Shown one piece after another: positions 1 to 8,500 of a stretch of 17,455 bases of DNA. Within the stretch, counting starts at the first letter, position 1, and each line of letters starts with the position of its first letter. Below the pieces are notes generated by a model. The model saw only the letters and a list, made by a program, of their open reading frames with translations, searched no databases and was not told the origin of the DNA. A program made the position numbers and the translations under genes. This stretch comes from an uncultured Eubacteriales bacterium (GTDB lineage: Bacteria; Bacillota; Clostridia; UBA1381; UMGS1253), in assembly GCA_900550065.1 (NCBI GenBank), contig URQR01000022.1, positions 1 through 17,455 on the forward strand. The letters are read 5' to 3'.

Positions 1-21
1 AGCAGTATAACACTACAAGTA

Positions 22-41
22 TGTTGAAACTTGTTGAAACT
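22..41. repeat. Tandem 10-bp direct repeat
   Basis: The decamer TGTTGAAACT occurs twice in direct tandem (22-31 and 32-41), and TGTCAAC follows. No gene reads through it. The repeat is visible, but its meaning is unknown; two copies are too few to call an array. Confidence 0.4.
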
Positions 42-93
42 TGTCAACGAGGAAATGTAATACTATATAAATTTTCTTAGTAAAATTTAGTAA

Positions 94-288
94 TTATTTT
101 TGTTAAAACAACGAAAAATAGGTAAACTCTATTCCGTAATGTTAGAAGCCCAAAAAGATTTTTTGGACATCCTCATGCTACTCAACATTGAAACGCGGTA
201 TCCTTCTTGCAAGGCCAATTTTTCGCATCGCTCGGCGTTGAACGATGCATCTGTATTATTTAAGAAAACGGAGGAGCTTCTATGCTGA
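94..288 (+). pseudogene. 5'-truncated HEPN-domain protein remnant
   Basis: The frame opens after a stop codon at 91-93 and runs about 63 codons to a TGA at 286-288. The translation contains LNIETRYPS and ends in KKTEELLC. These resemble the C-terminal helices of HEPN-domain proteins, which are usually about 120-140 residues long and are encoded next to a minimal nucleotidyltransferase. The N-terminal half expected of a HEPN fold is absent, no ATG with a ribosome binding site precedes the frame, and upstream sequence is blocked by a stop. The end overlaps the start of the nucleotidyltransferase by 7 bases, as in intact HEPN-MNT pairs. The HEPN assignment rests on remembered family pattern and on this neighbour, so it is moderate. 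A genuinely short protein started from TTG at 100 is possible but unlikely. Confidence 0.55.
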
Positions 289-578
289 ATCAAGCAAACG
301 TTGTAAAAACTGTTCAGCAATATACAGATGCCGTGTTGCAGGCCTTTCAGCCGGAGGCTGTAATTTTATACGGCTCGTACACAAAAGGTACCGCCCGTGA
401 GAACAGCAATATTGATGTGGCTGTTGTATTTAATGGCTTTCAGGGTGGCTGGCTGGAGTCTTTTGCAAAATTGTGGAAACTTCGCCGAAACATTAGCGAC
501 GATATCGAGTCAATCTTGTTAGACCACAAAAACGATGAATCGGGTTTTCTGCGCGAAGTGTGCAGACGGGTCGTGTGA
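282..578 (+). CDS. Minimal nucleotidyltransferase (MNT) domain protein
   Basis: This 98-residue protein has an ATG preceded by GGAGG at a 7-base spacing. It carries the nucleotidyltransferase signature GSYTKGTARENSNID at residues 31-45, matching the GS-x10-DxD pattern of polymerase-beta-like minimal nucleotidyltransferases. Those proteins are usually paired with HEPN toxins; in studied pairs the MNT acts as antitoxin by adenylylating the HEPN protein. Here the first catalytic aspartate of the DxD pair is replaced by Asn43 (SNID instead of SDID), which may impair metal binding. The length is normal for the family. It overlaps the truncated HEPN remnant by 7 bases and ends just before a terminator hairpin. 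Family membership is secure; activity is doubtful. Confidence 0.8.
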   Translation: MLNQANVVKTVQQYTDAVLQAFQPEAVILYGSYTKGTARENSNIDVAVVFNGFQGGWLESFAKLWKLRRNISDDIESILLDHKNDESGFLREVCRRVV

Positions 579-606
579 TATACCGCGCCTGACGCAATCG
601 AAAATG

Positions 607-634
607 AAAAAGCTGGCGTATGCCAGCTTTTTTT
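607..634 (+). terminator. Rho-independent terminator after the MNT gene
   Basis: A 7-bp stem AGCTGGC/GCCAGCT (611-617 with 622-628) with a GTAT loop is extended by A/T pairs and followed by a run of seven Ts. It lies 28 bases after the MNT stop codon. Confidence 0.85.
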
Positions 635-1077
635 GTACGCTTTTTCAAAAAAAAATATCTCCTCCGCTTCAATAAACCGATCCTTTCTCCGTGTTTCTTA
701 TATGTAGAAATATTTCTGCTATGCAGGAACATTTCTGTATTTGCACCTTGACAACTGAATAACCCGCGATAGGAAAAGTATACAGGGGCGGCGGACAGTG
801 TGCATTGGCGCGCTCGCCGTTGAAACACGACACAGTCCGCCCTGCAAATACTTGGTGCCATACCGCAACACGGGAATGGATTCCGCGCGGGTACACGGCT
901 GTTTGAAAAGTATAAAAAACGGATCTATCAAATTTTCAACCTGAGAACAGCGCTGCCGGAACCGCTTATGAAACTACACCGGGCTTCTCAGGCAAACAAA
1001 AATATCTCCGGTAATAGGTCAAGCAGACATTTACATACAATATTTATGAAACTATTTAATCGGACAGGAGGGCGTAA
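635..1077. other. Non-coding stretch with an imperfect inverted repeat
   Basis: No convincing gene is seen on either strand in these 443 bases; the open frames lack ribosome binding sites and recognisable motifs. A TTGACA occurs at 748-753 without a good -10 at the right distance. An imperfect inverted repeat has arms GGCGGAC (790-796) and GTCCGCC (835-841), continues inward as GTGT/ACAC after one mismatch, and encloses a small GGCG/CGCC hairpin (807-810 with 815-818). The base composition alternates between AT-rich and GC-rich. It may be the 5' leader of the small gene at 1078, or a remnant of a lost element. Confidence 0.35.
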
Positions 1078-1287
1078 ATGTATAAAAACCGTATACGGAA
1101 CATCGTAATACATAGCCCGGACGGCGGGGACATTCATGCCCTTGCCGATAAAGTGAACGCATTTCATGTGGCTGTTATTGAAAGAAAACTGAAACATTCC
1201 CCCTTAACCATAGAGCAGAAAGTTTCTGTAATTGATAAAATTATCAAAATTCTGAAATCACGGGATGTCGACGGATTCATCAAATAA
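1078..1287 (+). CDS. Small protein of unknown function (69 aa)
   Basis: An ATG is preceded by AGGAGG at a normal spacing, and the frame ends 12 bases before a terminator hairpin, so this is probably a real gene. The protein is 69 residues, basic and without membrane segment or signal peptide. Its N-terminal third (about residues 1-17) looks beta-like. The rest looks helical: residues 18-40 contain FHVAVIERKL, and residues 42-63 contain EQKVSVIDKIIKILKSR. I do not recognise the family. Small proteins of this style occur among accessory genes of integrative elements in Firmicutes, but no relaxase, integrase or partition gene is near, so that link is only a guess. It stands alone, bounded by a gene-poor stretch and its own terminator. 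Confidence 0.6.
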   Translation: MYKNRIRNIVIHSPDGGDIHALADKVNAFHVAVIERKLKHSPLTIEQKVSVIDKIIKILKSRDVDGFIK

Positions 1288-1299
1288 CTGCTAATGCTG

Positions 1300-1324
1300 C
1301 CGCCATATATGATATGGCGGTTTT
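1300..1324 (+). terminator. Rho-independent terminator after the 69-aa gene
   Basis: A perfect 9-bp stem CCGCCATAT (1300-1308) / ATATGGCGG (1312-1320) has a 3-base loop and is followed by TTTT. The U tract is short. Confidence 0.7.
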
Positions 1325-1405
1325 GCCTTTCCCTGTTCCTGCGAGCGGAGTGCAACATATTTAATACACATACATAATACGTGCCACCTCCTTTTTTGTT
1401 TCCCT

Positions 1406-2158
1406 TTGTGTGGTGGCGCATTTCCAACCATGATTTCCATCATTACCATGTTTTTTGCAGGAGCGGTTGCCTCTGGCTTCTGCCAATCACTTGTATCCAC
1501 ACTGATTCTGACTGGTGTAATTGTACTCGGCGTTACGGTTACGTTGCTGGTTTCGCGCCTGCTTTCCATGACGGTGCTCAAAGGAATGCCATCATCGTTC
1601 GCGCTGGAGCTTCCGCCCTACCGTGTGCCGCAGGTCGGTAAAGTGATTGTACGCTCAATCTTTGATCGGACCTTGTTCGTATTAGGGCGCGCGGTTGTCG
1701 TTGCCGCGCCGGCGGGACTGCTGATTTGGCTGATGGCAAATATCTATATTGGCGACGTCAGCGTCTTGTCCCATTGTGCAGCATTCTTAGACCCATTCGC
1801 ACGCTGGTTCGGCCTCGACGGCGTTATCCTGATGGCTTTTATCCTCGGCCTGCCGGCAAACGAAATCGTCATGCCAATTATTATTATGACCTACATGGCG
1901 ACCGGAACGCTTACGGAGATGGATTCCGTTTGGGAGCTACATACGCTGCTCGTCAGCAACGGCTGGACATGGCTCACAGCCGTATGCACCATGCTGTTTT
2001 CGCTGATGCATTTTCCCTGTGCCACAACGTGCCTAACTATTAAAAAGGAAACAGGCTCATGGAAATGGACAGCGGCGGCATTTGTCCTGCCCACTGTGAT
2101 TGGACTATCGGTTTGTTTTCTCATCACAAGCGCCGTCCGACTATTCGGATTTGCATAA
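1406..2158 (+). pseudogene. feoB: FeoB C-terminal fragment (GTPase domain missing)
   Basis: The translation matches the C-terminal membrane part of the ferrous iron transporter FeoB. It has CGGAFPTMISIITMFF at the beginning, the family motif ELPPYRVPQ near residue 68, then DRTLFVLGRAVVVAAPAGLL, the gate-domain segment ILGLPANEIVMPIIIM, and LMHFPCATTCLTIKKETGS toward the end. Only about 250 residues remain; FeoB proteins are commonly 600-800. The N-terminal G domain (P-loop, G2-G4 motifs) and the first membrane helices are absent. The FeoB-like reading begins around 1385-1406, soon after the terminator at 1300-1324, with no ATG and no ribosome binding site; TTG at 1406 is only the first nominal start. 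No FeoA lies beside it. I infer a 5' deletion leaving a non-functional gene. The rest of the sequence shows no frameshift, so the loss looks recent. Confidence 0.85.
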
Positions 2159-2195
2159 AAATAAATGCCTTCCAAACTGGAAGGCATTTATTTTT
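2158..2195. terminator. Bidirectional terminator between feoB fragment and pseudouridine synthase
   Basis: A long stem has AAATGCCTTCC paired with GGAAGGCATTT around a 5-base loop at 2174-2178, with A and T tracts on both sides. It serves the feoB fragment on the + strand and the convergent gene on the - strand, whose stop codon (2188-2190) lies within the stem. Confidence 0.9.
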
Positions 2196-2901
2196 GCTGC
2201 AGAGTATCAATTTCCTCCTGTGTAAGCTCACGAAGCTCTCCTTCTTTGAGCGTTTCATCGAGTGCAACGCCGCCCATAGACAGCCGCTTCAGCGTCAATA
2301 CGCTTTTCCCCACCGCTTCAAACATTCGCTTCACCTGATGAAATTTTCCTTCGCGAATCGTCAGCTCAATCTCACTAACCGGGCCGGGCTGCAATACCCG
2401 CAGCACGGCGCTTTTACATAAGTATCCATCTTCCAGCCGCACCCCATTTGAAAACTGCTCCACATCGGCTTCCCCCACTTCGCCCGCAACCTGTGCAAAA
2501 TAAACTTTATCGGCGTGGTGCTTCGGGGAGGTAAGCCTGTGCGCAAGCGCGCCGTCATTCGTTAAAAACAAAAGGCCCGTCGTGTCAATGTCAAGCCGCC
2601 CCACCGGAAACAGGTCGAAGTGGCGGTACTGCGGCGGCACAAGGTCGATGACCGTTTTATCGCGCGCGTCATAGGTCGCGGAAACCATCCCCGTGGGCTT
2701 ATGCAGCATTAGGTAAAGATACCGCTTGTATATCAGCTCTTTTCCATCAAAAATAACTTTATCCCGCGCTTCGTCAATCTGCATACCGTCGCTTTTGGCG
2801 ACAACGCCGTTTACTGTGACCCACCCGCCGCGAATCAAAGCCTTTACCGTTTTTCGGCTGCCTAAACCGCAATCCGCTAAATATTTGTCTATCCGCATCA
2901 T
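2188..2901 (-). CDS. RsuA/RluB-family rRNA pseudouridine synthase
   Basis: This protein of about 237 residues isomerises a specific uridine of ribosomal RNA to pseudouridine in the cytoplasm. An S4 RNA-binding domain covers residues 1-60 (begins MRIDKYLADCGLGSRK). The catalytic domain follows, with the family motif GRLDIDTTGLLFLTNDG; the catalytic aspartate is about residue 104. Further typical segments are LHKPTGMVSA and REGKFHQVKRMFEAVG. The length and the single S4 plus catalytic layout fit the small-subunit RsuA type (16S uridine 516 in Escherichia coli), though RluB/RluE-like specificity cannot be excluded. I chose the ATG at 2901 because AAGGAAGG lies 8 bases upstream; GTG at 2907 and ATG at 2898 are alternatives. 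The only upstream space holds the binding-protein gene's terminator, so expression may rely on read-through or a promoter I could not identify. Confidence 0.9.
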   Translation of the reverse strand: MMRIDKYLADCGLGSRKTVKALIRGGWVTVNGVVAKSDGMQIDEARDKVIFDGKELIYKRYLYLMLHKPTGMVSATYDARDKTVIDLVPPQYRHFDLFPVGRLDIDTTGLLFLTNDGALAHRLTSPKHHADKVYFAQVAGEVGEADVEQFSNGVRLEDGYLCKSAVLRVLQPGPVSEIELTIREGKFHQVKRMFEAVGKSVLTLKRLSMGGVALDETLKEGELRELTQEEIDTLQQK

Positions 2902-2922
2902 AACCACCGCCTTCCTTCCTAT

Positions 2923-2958
2923 AAAACAAAACGGGCGGAAAGAAACTCCTTCCGCCCG
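2923..2958 (-). terminator. Terminator after the binding-protein gene
   Basis: A stem CGGGCGGAA (2932-2940) / TTCCGCCCG (2950-2958) is followed on the - strand by GTTTTGTTTTAT. It lies 15 bases after the stop codon of the solute-binding protein. Confidence 0.8.
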
Positions 2959-2972
2959 CCGACTGTTACAAA

Positions 2973-3770
2973 TTACTCGGAGTAGGTTGCACCAAACTCT
3001 TCAATCTTACCGCTGTCCTTCAGCTCGCCAAGTACCTTATTAACCTTTTCCAAAAGGTCCTTGTCGCCCTTTTGAACCGCAATCGCGTACTCTTCCTGCT
3101 CGAACGCTTCCGCATCTTCTACGATTGCAAGACCCGGGTTCTTCTCAACAAAAGCCTTTGCCGGCGCAGAGTCAATTACAACAACATCGATTCTGCCATT
3201 TACAAGGTCTAACACCGCATCCGCGCCCTTCTTAAAGCGCTCCGGCGTGTAGCCGAGGTCTTCAGTTACCGTCGTGTCACCCGTGTAGCCGAGCACAACG
3301 CCAATCTTTTTATCCTTCAGGTCAGCCGCCGACTTGATGTCGCTGCCTTCCTTTACAATCATAACCTGCTTTGCGCTGTAATACGTGTCGGAAAAGTCAA
3401 CATTTTCCTGGCGGTCCGGACGAATCGTCATACCAGCTGCAACAAAGTCAACCTTACCGGTTGCAAGCGCCGTAATCAACGAATCAAACTCCATGTTTTC
3501 AACCTTCAGCGTCTTGCCCATGCTGTCAGCGATTTCCTTCGCAATTGCAACGTCAATTCCGCTGAACTTGTCCACAATCCCCTGATCCGTTACATACTCA
3601 AACGGCGGAAACTCCGCATTTGTCCCCATTACGATTACATCACCGTCTGCCTTCGGCGAATTTGTCGGGGTTGTTGTCGGCGTCGGCGTATCGCCGCTGC
3701 AACCAGCAAACGCACCCAAAACGAGGCACACACATGCAATTAATGCAACAATTTTTCCTGCTTTTTTCAT
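2973..3770 (-). CDS. Amino-acid ABC transporter substrate-binding lipoprotein
   Basis: This 265-residue extracellular binding protein of SBP family 3 captures a polar amino acid (glutamine, cystine or a related substrate) and delivers it to the permease encoded upstream. It has a lipoprotein signal peptide: a KK-rich start, a hydrophobic stretch at residues 8-20, then FAGC with Cys24 as the likely lipid anchor. A Thr/Pro/Ser linker follows to about residue 42. Mature-domain hallmarks are GTNAEFPPFEYV, FSGIDVAIAKEIADSMG, the ligand-site region AAGMTIRPDRQENVDFSDTY, and VVLGYTGDTT. The start ATG follows AAGGAGG. It is the last gene of a permease-ATPase-binding protein operon and has a strong terminator. 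The ligand cannot be named from sequence alone. Confidence 0.92.
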   Translation of the reverse strand: MKKAGKIVALIACVCLVLGAFAGCSGDTPTPTTTPTNSPKADGDVIVMGTNAEFPPFEYVTDQGIVDKFSGIDVAIAKEIADSMGKTLKVENMEFDSLITALATGKVDFVAAGMTIRPDRQENVDFSDTYYSAKQVMIVKEGSDIKSAADLKDKKIGVVLGYTGDTTVTEDLGYTPERFKKGADAVLDLVNGRIDVVVIDSAPAKAFVEKNPGLAIVEDAEAFEQEEYAIAVQKGDKDLLEKVNKVLGELKDSGKIEEFGATYSE

Positions 3771-3827
3771 TCTCCTTCATCCTCCTTAAATATAACATAA
3801 CCAAACGCACCCGACGGATGCCTTTGC

Positions 3828-4556
3828 TTATAAAACTTTGCTCAAAAACGACTTTGTCCGCTCGTGCTGCGGATTCCCAAACAGCTCCGTCGGCGCGTTT
3901 TGCTCCAGTATTACACCTTCGTCCATAAACAGGACGCGCGACCCAACCTCACGCGCAAACCCCATTTCATGCGTAACAACGACCATCGTCATGCCGTCCT
4001 TTGCCAAATCCTTCATAACGTCGAGTACCTCGCCAACCATTTCAGGGTCGAGCGCCGACGTCGGCTCGTCAAAAAGCATGATTTCCGGTTCCATCGCCAA
4101 AGCACGCGCAATCGCAACACGCTGCTTCTGCCCGCCGGACAATTGCGCCGGATAAGCATCCGCCTTCTCCAATAGGCCAACGCGGTCTAACAACTTCGCC
4201 CCCAACGCGACAGCGTCCTGCTTACTCATCTTTTTAATCTGCATCGGCGCAAGCGTAATATTGTTCATAATCGTTAGATGCGGGAATAAGTTGAACTGCT
4301 GAAACACCATCCCCATTTTTTGCCGAATTCGGTTTACATTCACCTTCGGTGCGTTAATCAGCTCATCGTCAATATAAATCTCGCCCTCCGTCGGAATTTC
4401 GAGCAGATTCAGACAACGTAAAAACGTCGATTTACCAGAGCCGGACGGCCCAATCACAACTACGACTTCACCCTGCTCAATATGCTCATCAATTCCGCGC
4501 AGTACCTCTAACTTGCCAAAATGCTTATGAAGATTTTTTACCTTAATCAACTGCAA
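3828..4556 (-). CDS. glnQ: Polar amino-acid ABC transporter ATPase
   Basis: This 242-residue ATPase powers the amino-acid importer from the cytoplasmic face of the membrane. All motifs are intact: Walker [10 protein letters not shown] (about residues 36-44), Q-loop [10 protein letters not shown], signature [15 protein letters not shown], Walker [15 protein letters not shown] and switch histidine VVTHEMGFA. Sequence and length are typical of the GlnQ/HisP group. No ATG is available near the N-terminus; the start is TTG at 4556 or TTG at 4550, both downstream of GAAAGG, with an in-frame stop just upstream. It lies 29 bases after the permease stop codon and 57 bases before the binding-protein gene. 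A weak stem GCATCC/GGGTGC (one wobble pair) in the second gap could tune relative expression. Confidence 0.93.
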   Translation of the reverse strand: MQLIKVKNLHKHFGKLEVLRGIDEHIEQGEVVVVIGPSGSGKSTFLRCLNLLEIPTEGEIYIDDELINAPKVNVNRIRQKMGMVFQQFNLFPHLTIMNNITLAPMQIKKMSKQDAVALGAKLLDRVGLLEKADAYPAQLSGGQKQRVAIARALAMEPEIMLFDEPTSALDPEMVGEVLDVMKDLAKDGMTMVVVTHEMGFAREVGSRVLFMDEGVILEQNAPTELFGNPQHERTKSFLSKVL

Positions 4557-4585
4557 CCAACCTTTCTATCCGCGCATCTGCCACT

Positions 4586-5293
4586 CTATCTGATTTCCGA
4601 TTTGCGCAGTCTTCTTTCAACCAAAGAGAACAGCTTTGTTAACAGCTTTATCATCAGGAAGTATATAATTGCGGTCGCAATCAGCGGCATAAACGCCGAG
4701 TAGGTACGGCTTCTGATAAAGTCGCCGCCCTTTGCAAGATCCTCTAAGCCGATGTAACCAACAATCGCCGTTTCCTTAATCAGCACAATAAATTCATTGA
4801 CCAGCGCAGGAAAAATATTCTTGACTGCCTGCGGAATAATAATCCGAATCATTGTCTGCGCCTTGGTAAGGCCCAAAGACCGGCCCGCCTCCATCTGTCC
4901 ATGATCCACACTCTGGATACCGGCCCGAATAATTTCAGACACATACGCGCCCGAGTTTAAACCAAAGGCGATACTCGCGATAATCCATTTATCCATTCGC
5001 GAGGTTGCAAAAATAACAAAATAAACGATTAAAAGCTGCGTTACCGCCGGCGTACCGCGTATAATATCCGTGTACCACCTCGCCGGAGTCGACAGCCACT
5101 TACTCTTTGACAACACCGCAAGCGCTACAAAAATACCGATTGCGATACCAATCACAACCGCCAGCAAGGACACCTTAATCGTAACGCCGAGTCCATTCAC
5201 TATGTACATATACCGGTTTTCCGCAATAAAATTTAAAATAAAATCCGCCTTAACAGCGGCAAACCAGTTTAAAATATTGCTCCAAATCATCAT
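4586..5293 (-). CDS. Polar amino-acid ABC transporter permease
   Basis: This inner-membrane permease of the HisM/GlnP type has about 235 residues. Hydrophobic segments include VTIKVSLLAVVIGIAIGIFV near the N-terminus, AVTQLLIVYFVIFA, WIIASIAFGL and a C-terminal FMPLIATAIIYFLMI. The cytoplasmic EAA loop that docks with the ATPase is visible as EAGRSLGLTKAQTMIRIIIP. The start is uncertain: an ATG at 5380 would overlap the promoter -10, so translation probably begins at ATG 5293 or at TTG 5308 (preceded by AAGGTG). I give 5293 because related permeases begin close to this point. It is the first gene of the importer operon, driven by the promoter at 5371-5399. Confidence 0.9.
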   Translation of the reverse strand: MMIWSNILNWFAAVKADFILNFIAENRYMYIVNGLGVTIKVSLLAVVIGIAIGIFVALAVLSKSKWLSTPARWYTDIIRGTPAVTQLLIVYFVIFATSRMDKWIIASIAFGLNSGAYVSEIIRAGIQSVDHGQMEAGRSLGLTKAQTMIRIIIPQAVKNIFPALVNEFIVLIKETAIVGYIGLEDLAKGGDFIRSRTYSAFMPLIATAIIYFLMIKLLTKLFSLVERRLRKSEIR

Positions 5294-5370
5294 AAACCAT
5301 TCAGCCAAACGCTTCACACCTTTACTATTTATACGATTCTTTAAAGCACAAGAACAAAACTCCCTCGTAT

Positions 5371-5399
5371 ATAATATCATATCAATCTTCGTTTTGCAA
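5371..5399 (-). promoter_or_regulatory. Promoter of the amino-acid ABC operon
   Basis: On the - strand there is TTGCAA (-35, 5394-5399), a 17-base spacer, then TATTAT (-10, 5371-5376) with an extended TGA just before it. This fits the vegetative sigma-A pattern and lies about 75 bases upstream of the permease start. Confidence 0.7.
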
Positions 5400-5462
5400 T
5401 AGAATTTTAAAGCTTTTTGTATATTTATGCATTCTATTCTTTTATATTGAAGCAGTATACAA

Positions 5463-5496
5463 AAAAAGACGGCGGATTGTGCTCCGCCGTCTTTTT
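5463..5496. terminator. Bidirectional terminator after the SLH protein gene
   Basis: A 14-base arm rich in GACGGCGGA (5463-5476) pairs with TCCGCCGTC plus Ts (5483-5496), giving A and T tracts on both sides. It ends the large - strand surface-protein gene whose stop codon is at 5511. Confidence 0.9.
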
Positions 5497-5510
5497 ATTT
5501 GTTAAATGAA

Positions 5511-8500
5511 TTATTTATCTTTTGCAGCCGCCATAATGAAGCCATAAGCCCAGTGCTCTTTTGCAAGGTCTGTGTACTTCTGTGCCGCATTCGGTGCCGA
5601 TTCAATCTTCAAAATGCGGTTCATTACAGTTACAACCTCTGCTCTCGTTACCTTGTCGTCCGGTCTAAAGTTGCCGTCCGGGTCGCCAATGATATAACCA
5701 AGCTTCGAGAATGCTGCAATGTACTTCTCCGCCCAGTGGCCGGACTGTACATCCTTGAACTTGTGCGTTGCCGCAGCACTCATATCGAGGTCAAGTGCAG
5801 CCGCCAGCATCTTTACAAATTCAGCTCTTGTGATATTGCCCTCGCCGCCGAATGTCTTGTTCGGATAACCGTCAACGATCGAAGTTGCGGCAAACTTATT
5901 AACGAGTTCTTTATATCCTTCCGGAACATCCGAGAAGCCGTTTTCAATCTTTGCATCTTCGATATCCATTACTTCGTCCAGCGCCTTGAGCACTTCGTAA
6001 CGCGTTGCCGCACGGTCAGGCTCAAAGAGCTTATCCGACACGCTTTCCATGTACTTAATCTTATTCGCATCGTCCTTGAATTCAGCCTTAGCCGTCTTCA
6101 TCTTATAGGTGAAGGACGCTACCGTACTGGTCTTAGAATCCTTCATTGCAAACGCTTTAATCGTCGTATTGGCAGAAATGCGAATTCCCTCGCTCGTATA
6201 AAGCGTTGCGTTTGACGTTGTCGGTGTAGAGCCGTCCGTCGTATAGTAAATTTTCGCACCTGAAGTCGTTGTCGACAGTTTTACAACAGAACCCTTAAAT
6301 ACTGTAGACCCCGACGTTACCGACGCAGTCGGCGCCTTCACCGTTACACCGCCGCCTGTTCCCGTACTTGGAATTCCGCCACCAGACTTGCGCTTAAATT
6401 CTACGCCGATTTCCATATCGTCTTCTACCGTGAACCGCTGTACCGTTGCATTTGTCTTACCGATTGATTCACCATTTACAAACCATTCAGAAACCTCGTA
6501 CCCCTTGTCCGGTACGGCAATCACTTCAATTGTGCCGCCGATCGGCTGGTCACCAAAGTCACCCTGCAAGCTACCATTGCCCCATACCTTCGCGGTAATT
6601 GTCTTCAAAGAACCCTTTGCAACTTTAACTGTAACATCTTTTGTTGCAGTTGTGCCGTCTTCTGCTGTAACCGTAATCGTAATAACTACAGTTTCTTCTT
6701 CGTTTGTACGTGTAATCGCGCCTGTTTCCGGGTCAATTACTTCCGGCTTATCAGAACCAGTAAGCGTAAATGTAAATCCATCCGGAGCATCAGGCAATAC
6801 TACCGTATCGTCTCCCGCTTTAATCGTAATATCACCAATCTGGTCCGCTACATCCTGCGCCGTCATGCTGCCGTCCGCAAAAATCGTCGCCGTCGTCGTC
6901 AGCGCGCTGTCCGCAACCGTAACCGTATAATTATCCTTGTCCTTACCGGTAACTTCCACTGCTACGTCAGAAATCGTAACAACTTTATCTTCGCCAGCTT
7001 CTGCATCTGCAAACGCAGCAGTACCAGTAACGCTTACATAAACGTCATCACCAGCGATAAAGTCTTTGCCCTCTGTTAAAGCAATCTTTGTCGGGTTGAT
7101 TTTCGCGTCTGTTGTTTCATCTGCATTCTTATTATATACGCCAATGCTCGCAATCTCAACCTCACGCGGATTTACAATTAAATCAGCATTTGTATAACTG
7201 ATTGTATAGTTGTCACTTGTTGCGCCCTCAAGCGTAAGCGGATATGTACCCGCAATTACTTTGCTCTCCGGCAAACCTGCAACCGTAACAGGCGTCAGCA
7301 AATCATCCTTTGTTTCTTCGTTTACAAAGCCTTCATACGTAATGTCAAACTCGCCAATTTCTTCGCCATAGGTAATCTCTTTTTCAGCAAGCGTAATCGT
7401 AAGCGCTGCCGGATTAACCGTAACTGCAACGTCTGCACTTGCCGGCGCATAATCGTCGTCCCCAGCCTGCGAAACGGTAATCTTCGCTTCGCCTGCACCA
7501 ACAAAGGTAACATTTCCCTCGCCGTCTACCGTTGCAACTTTATCGTCGCTCGAAGCAAATGTAAAGCCCGTCAGTCCCGAAGACGCAGTAGCCGTAAGCT
7601 TCACAGATGCGTCGCCATATGTCTTTTCAAGCTTTGTTTCCGATACCGTAATTGTTTGCGGCGTTTTGTCCACAATCTCAAGTTCGCCCGGAACAAATGT
7701 TACAACATAGTTCGCATTTACACTGCTGTCAGCCTCTTTTACAACTTTAAACTCGTTACCTGCTGCCTGCGTAATCGGATATTTACCAATCGCTTCGCCA
7801 GCAGCGCGTGTAAGACCGCCTACGAGTTTGTCGCCCGCAAGCAACGCATCCTCATTATATGTATATGCCAGTGCGGGATCATCCTCGCCAATCTTCTTTG
7901 TTACGTTCGTTGCATTTACTGTAACCTTAATCGGCTCAATTACGAGCGTACCCTTTGCCGAACCGATAAACCCTTCCGTCGCCGTGGCCGTTACTTCATA
8001 CGTACCCACCGCCGTCGGTGCCTCAGTTTTGCCGTTGTACTTTACTTCTACGGCTACGCCTTCCGGAACGGTAGCTGCTACCGCATGCGGCTGACCGTCA
8101 TAAGTAACCTTCGTCTGTGCCGGAAGCGTTACATTCACTTCCGGATTTACTACTATAGGCGCCGGCTGTTCAATGCCCGCGACTGTTACCGGATTCAGCA
8201 CGTCATTGTTCCAATAACTTAGCGCTGTTACATGCACTTTTATTGCAGTTTTTGCAGAAATATTGGCATCCTCTTTTACCTTAAACATAAAAGTTGTCAA
8301 AAGTCCGTCGCCGGAATGAATCGCCTCAATGTGACTGTAGGAATACTTTGCCACAGCTTTCGCGTCCGGGTATAATTCTTCGTCTGTGGTTTTAGGATTC
8401 ATCATTTCCATAACCATTCCCTTGGCGTTCATGATCGATCCTTCTCTGGCAAAGTCTTCCTCCCCAATTTCAAGATATGTATCATCATACTCAAGGTGAA

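Noticed and set aside
22..48. Short tandem repeat considered as a CRISPR or iteron array
   Set aside because: There are only two 10-base copies with no spacer and no cas or replication gene nearby.
748..785. TTGACA at 748 as a + strand promoter for the 69-residue gene
   Set aside because: No acceptable -10 lies 15-19 bases downstream, and the gene starts 300 bases further on.
493..931. Possible - strand genes in the gap after the MNT gene
   Set aside because: The translations have no recognisable motif, overlap the terminator and the end of the MNT gene, and lack ribosome binding sites.
5294..5380. Longer permease start at ATG 5380
   Set aside because: This ATG would lie inside the -10 region of a very good promoter and has no ribosome binding site; permease homologues begin near the 5293 start.
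5499..6215. Long open frame on the + strand opposite the surface-protein gene
   Set aside because: It is antisense to SLH-coding sequence, has no domain resemblance and has no ribosome binding site. Similar + strand frames elsewhere (for example 6388-6930, 7656-8222, 10867-11757, 12452-13399 and 16047-17201) are shadows of well-supported - strand genes.
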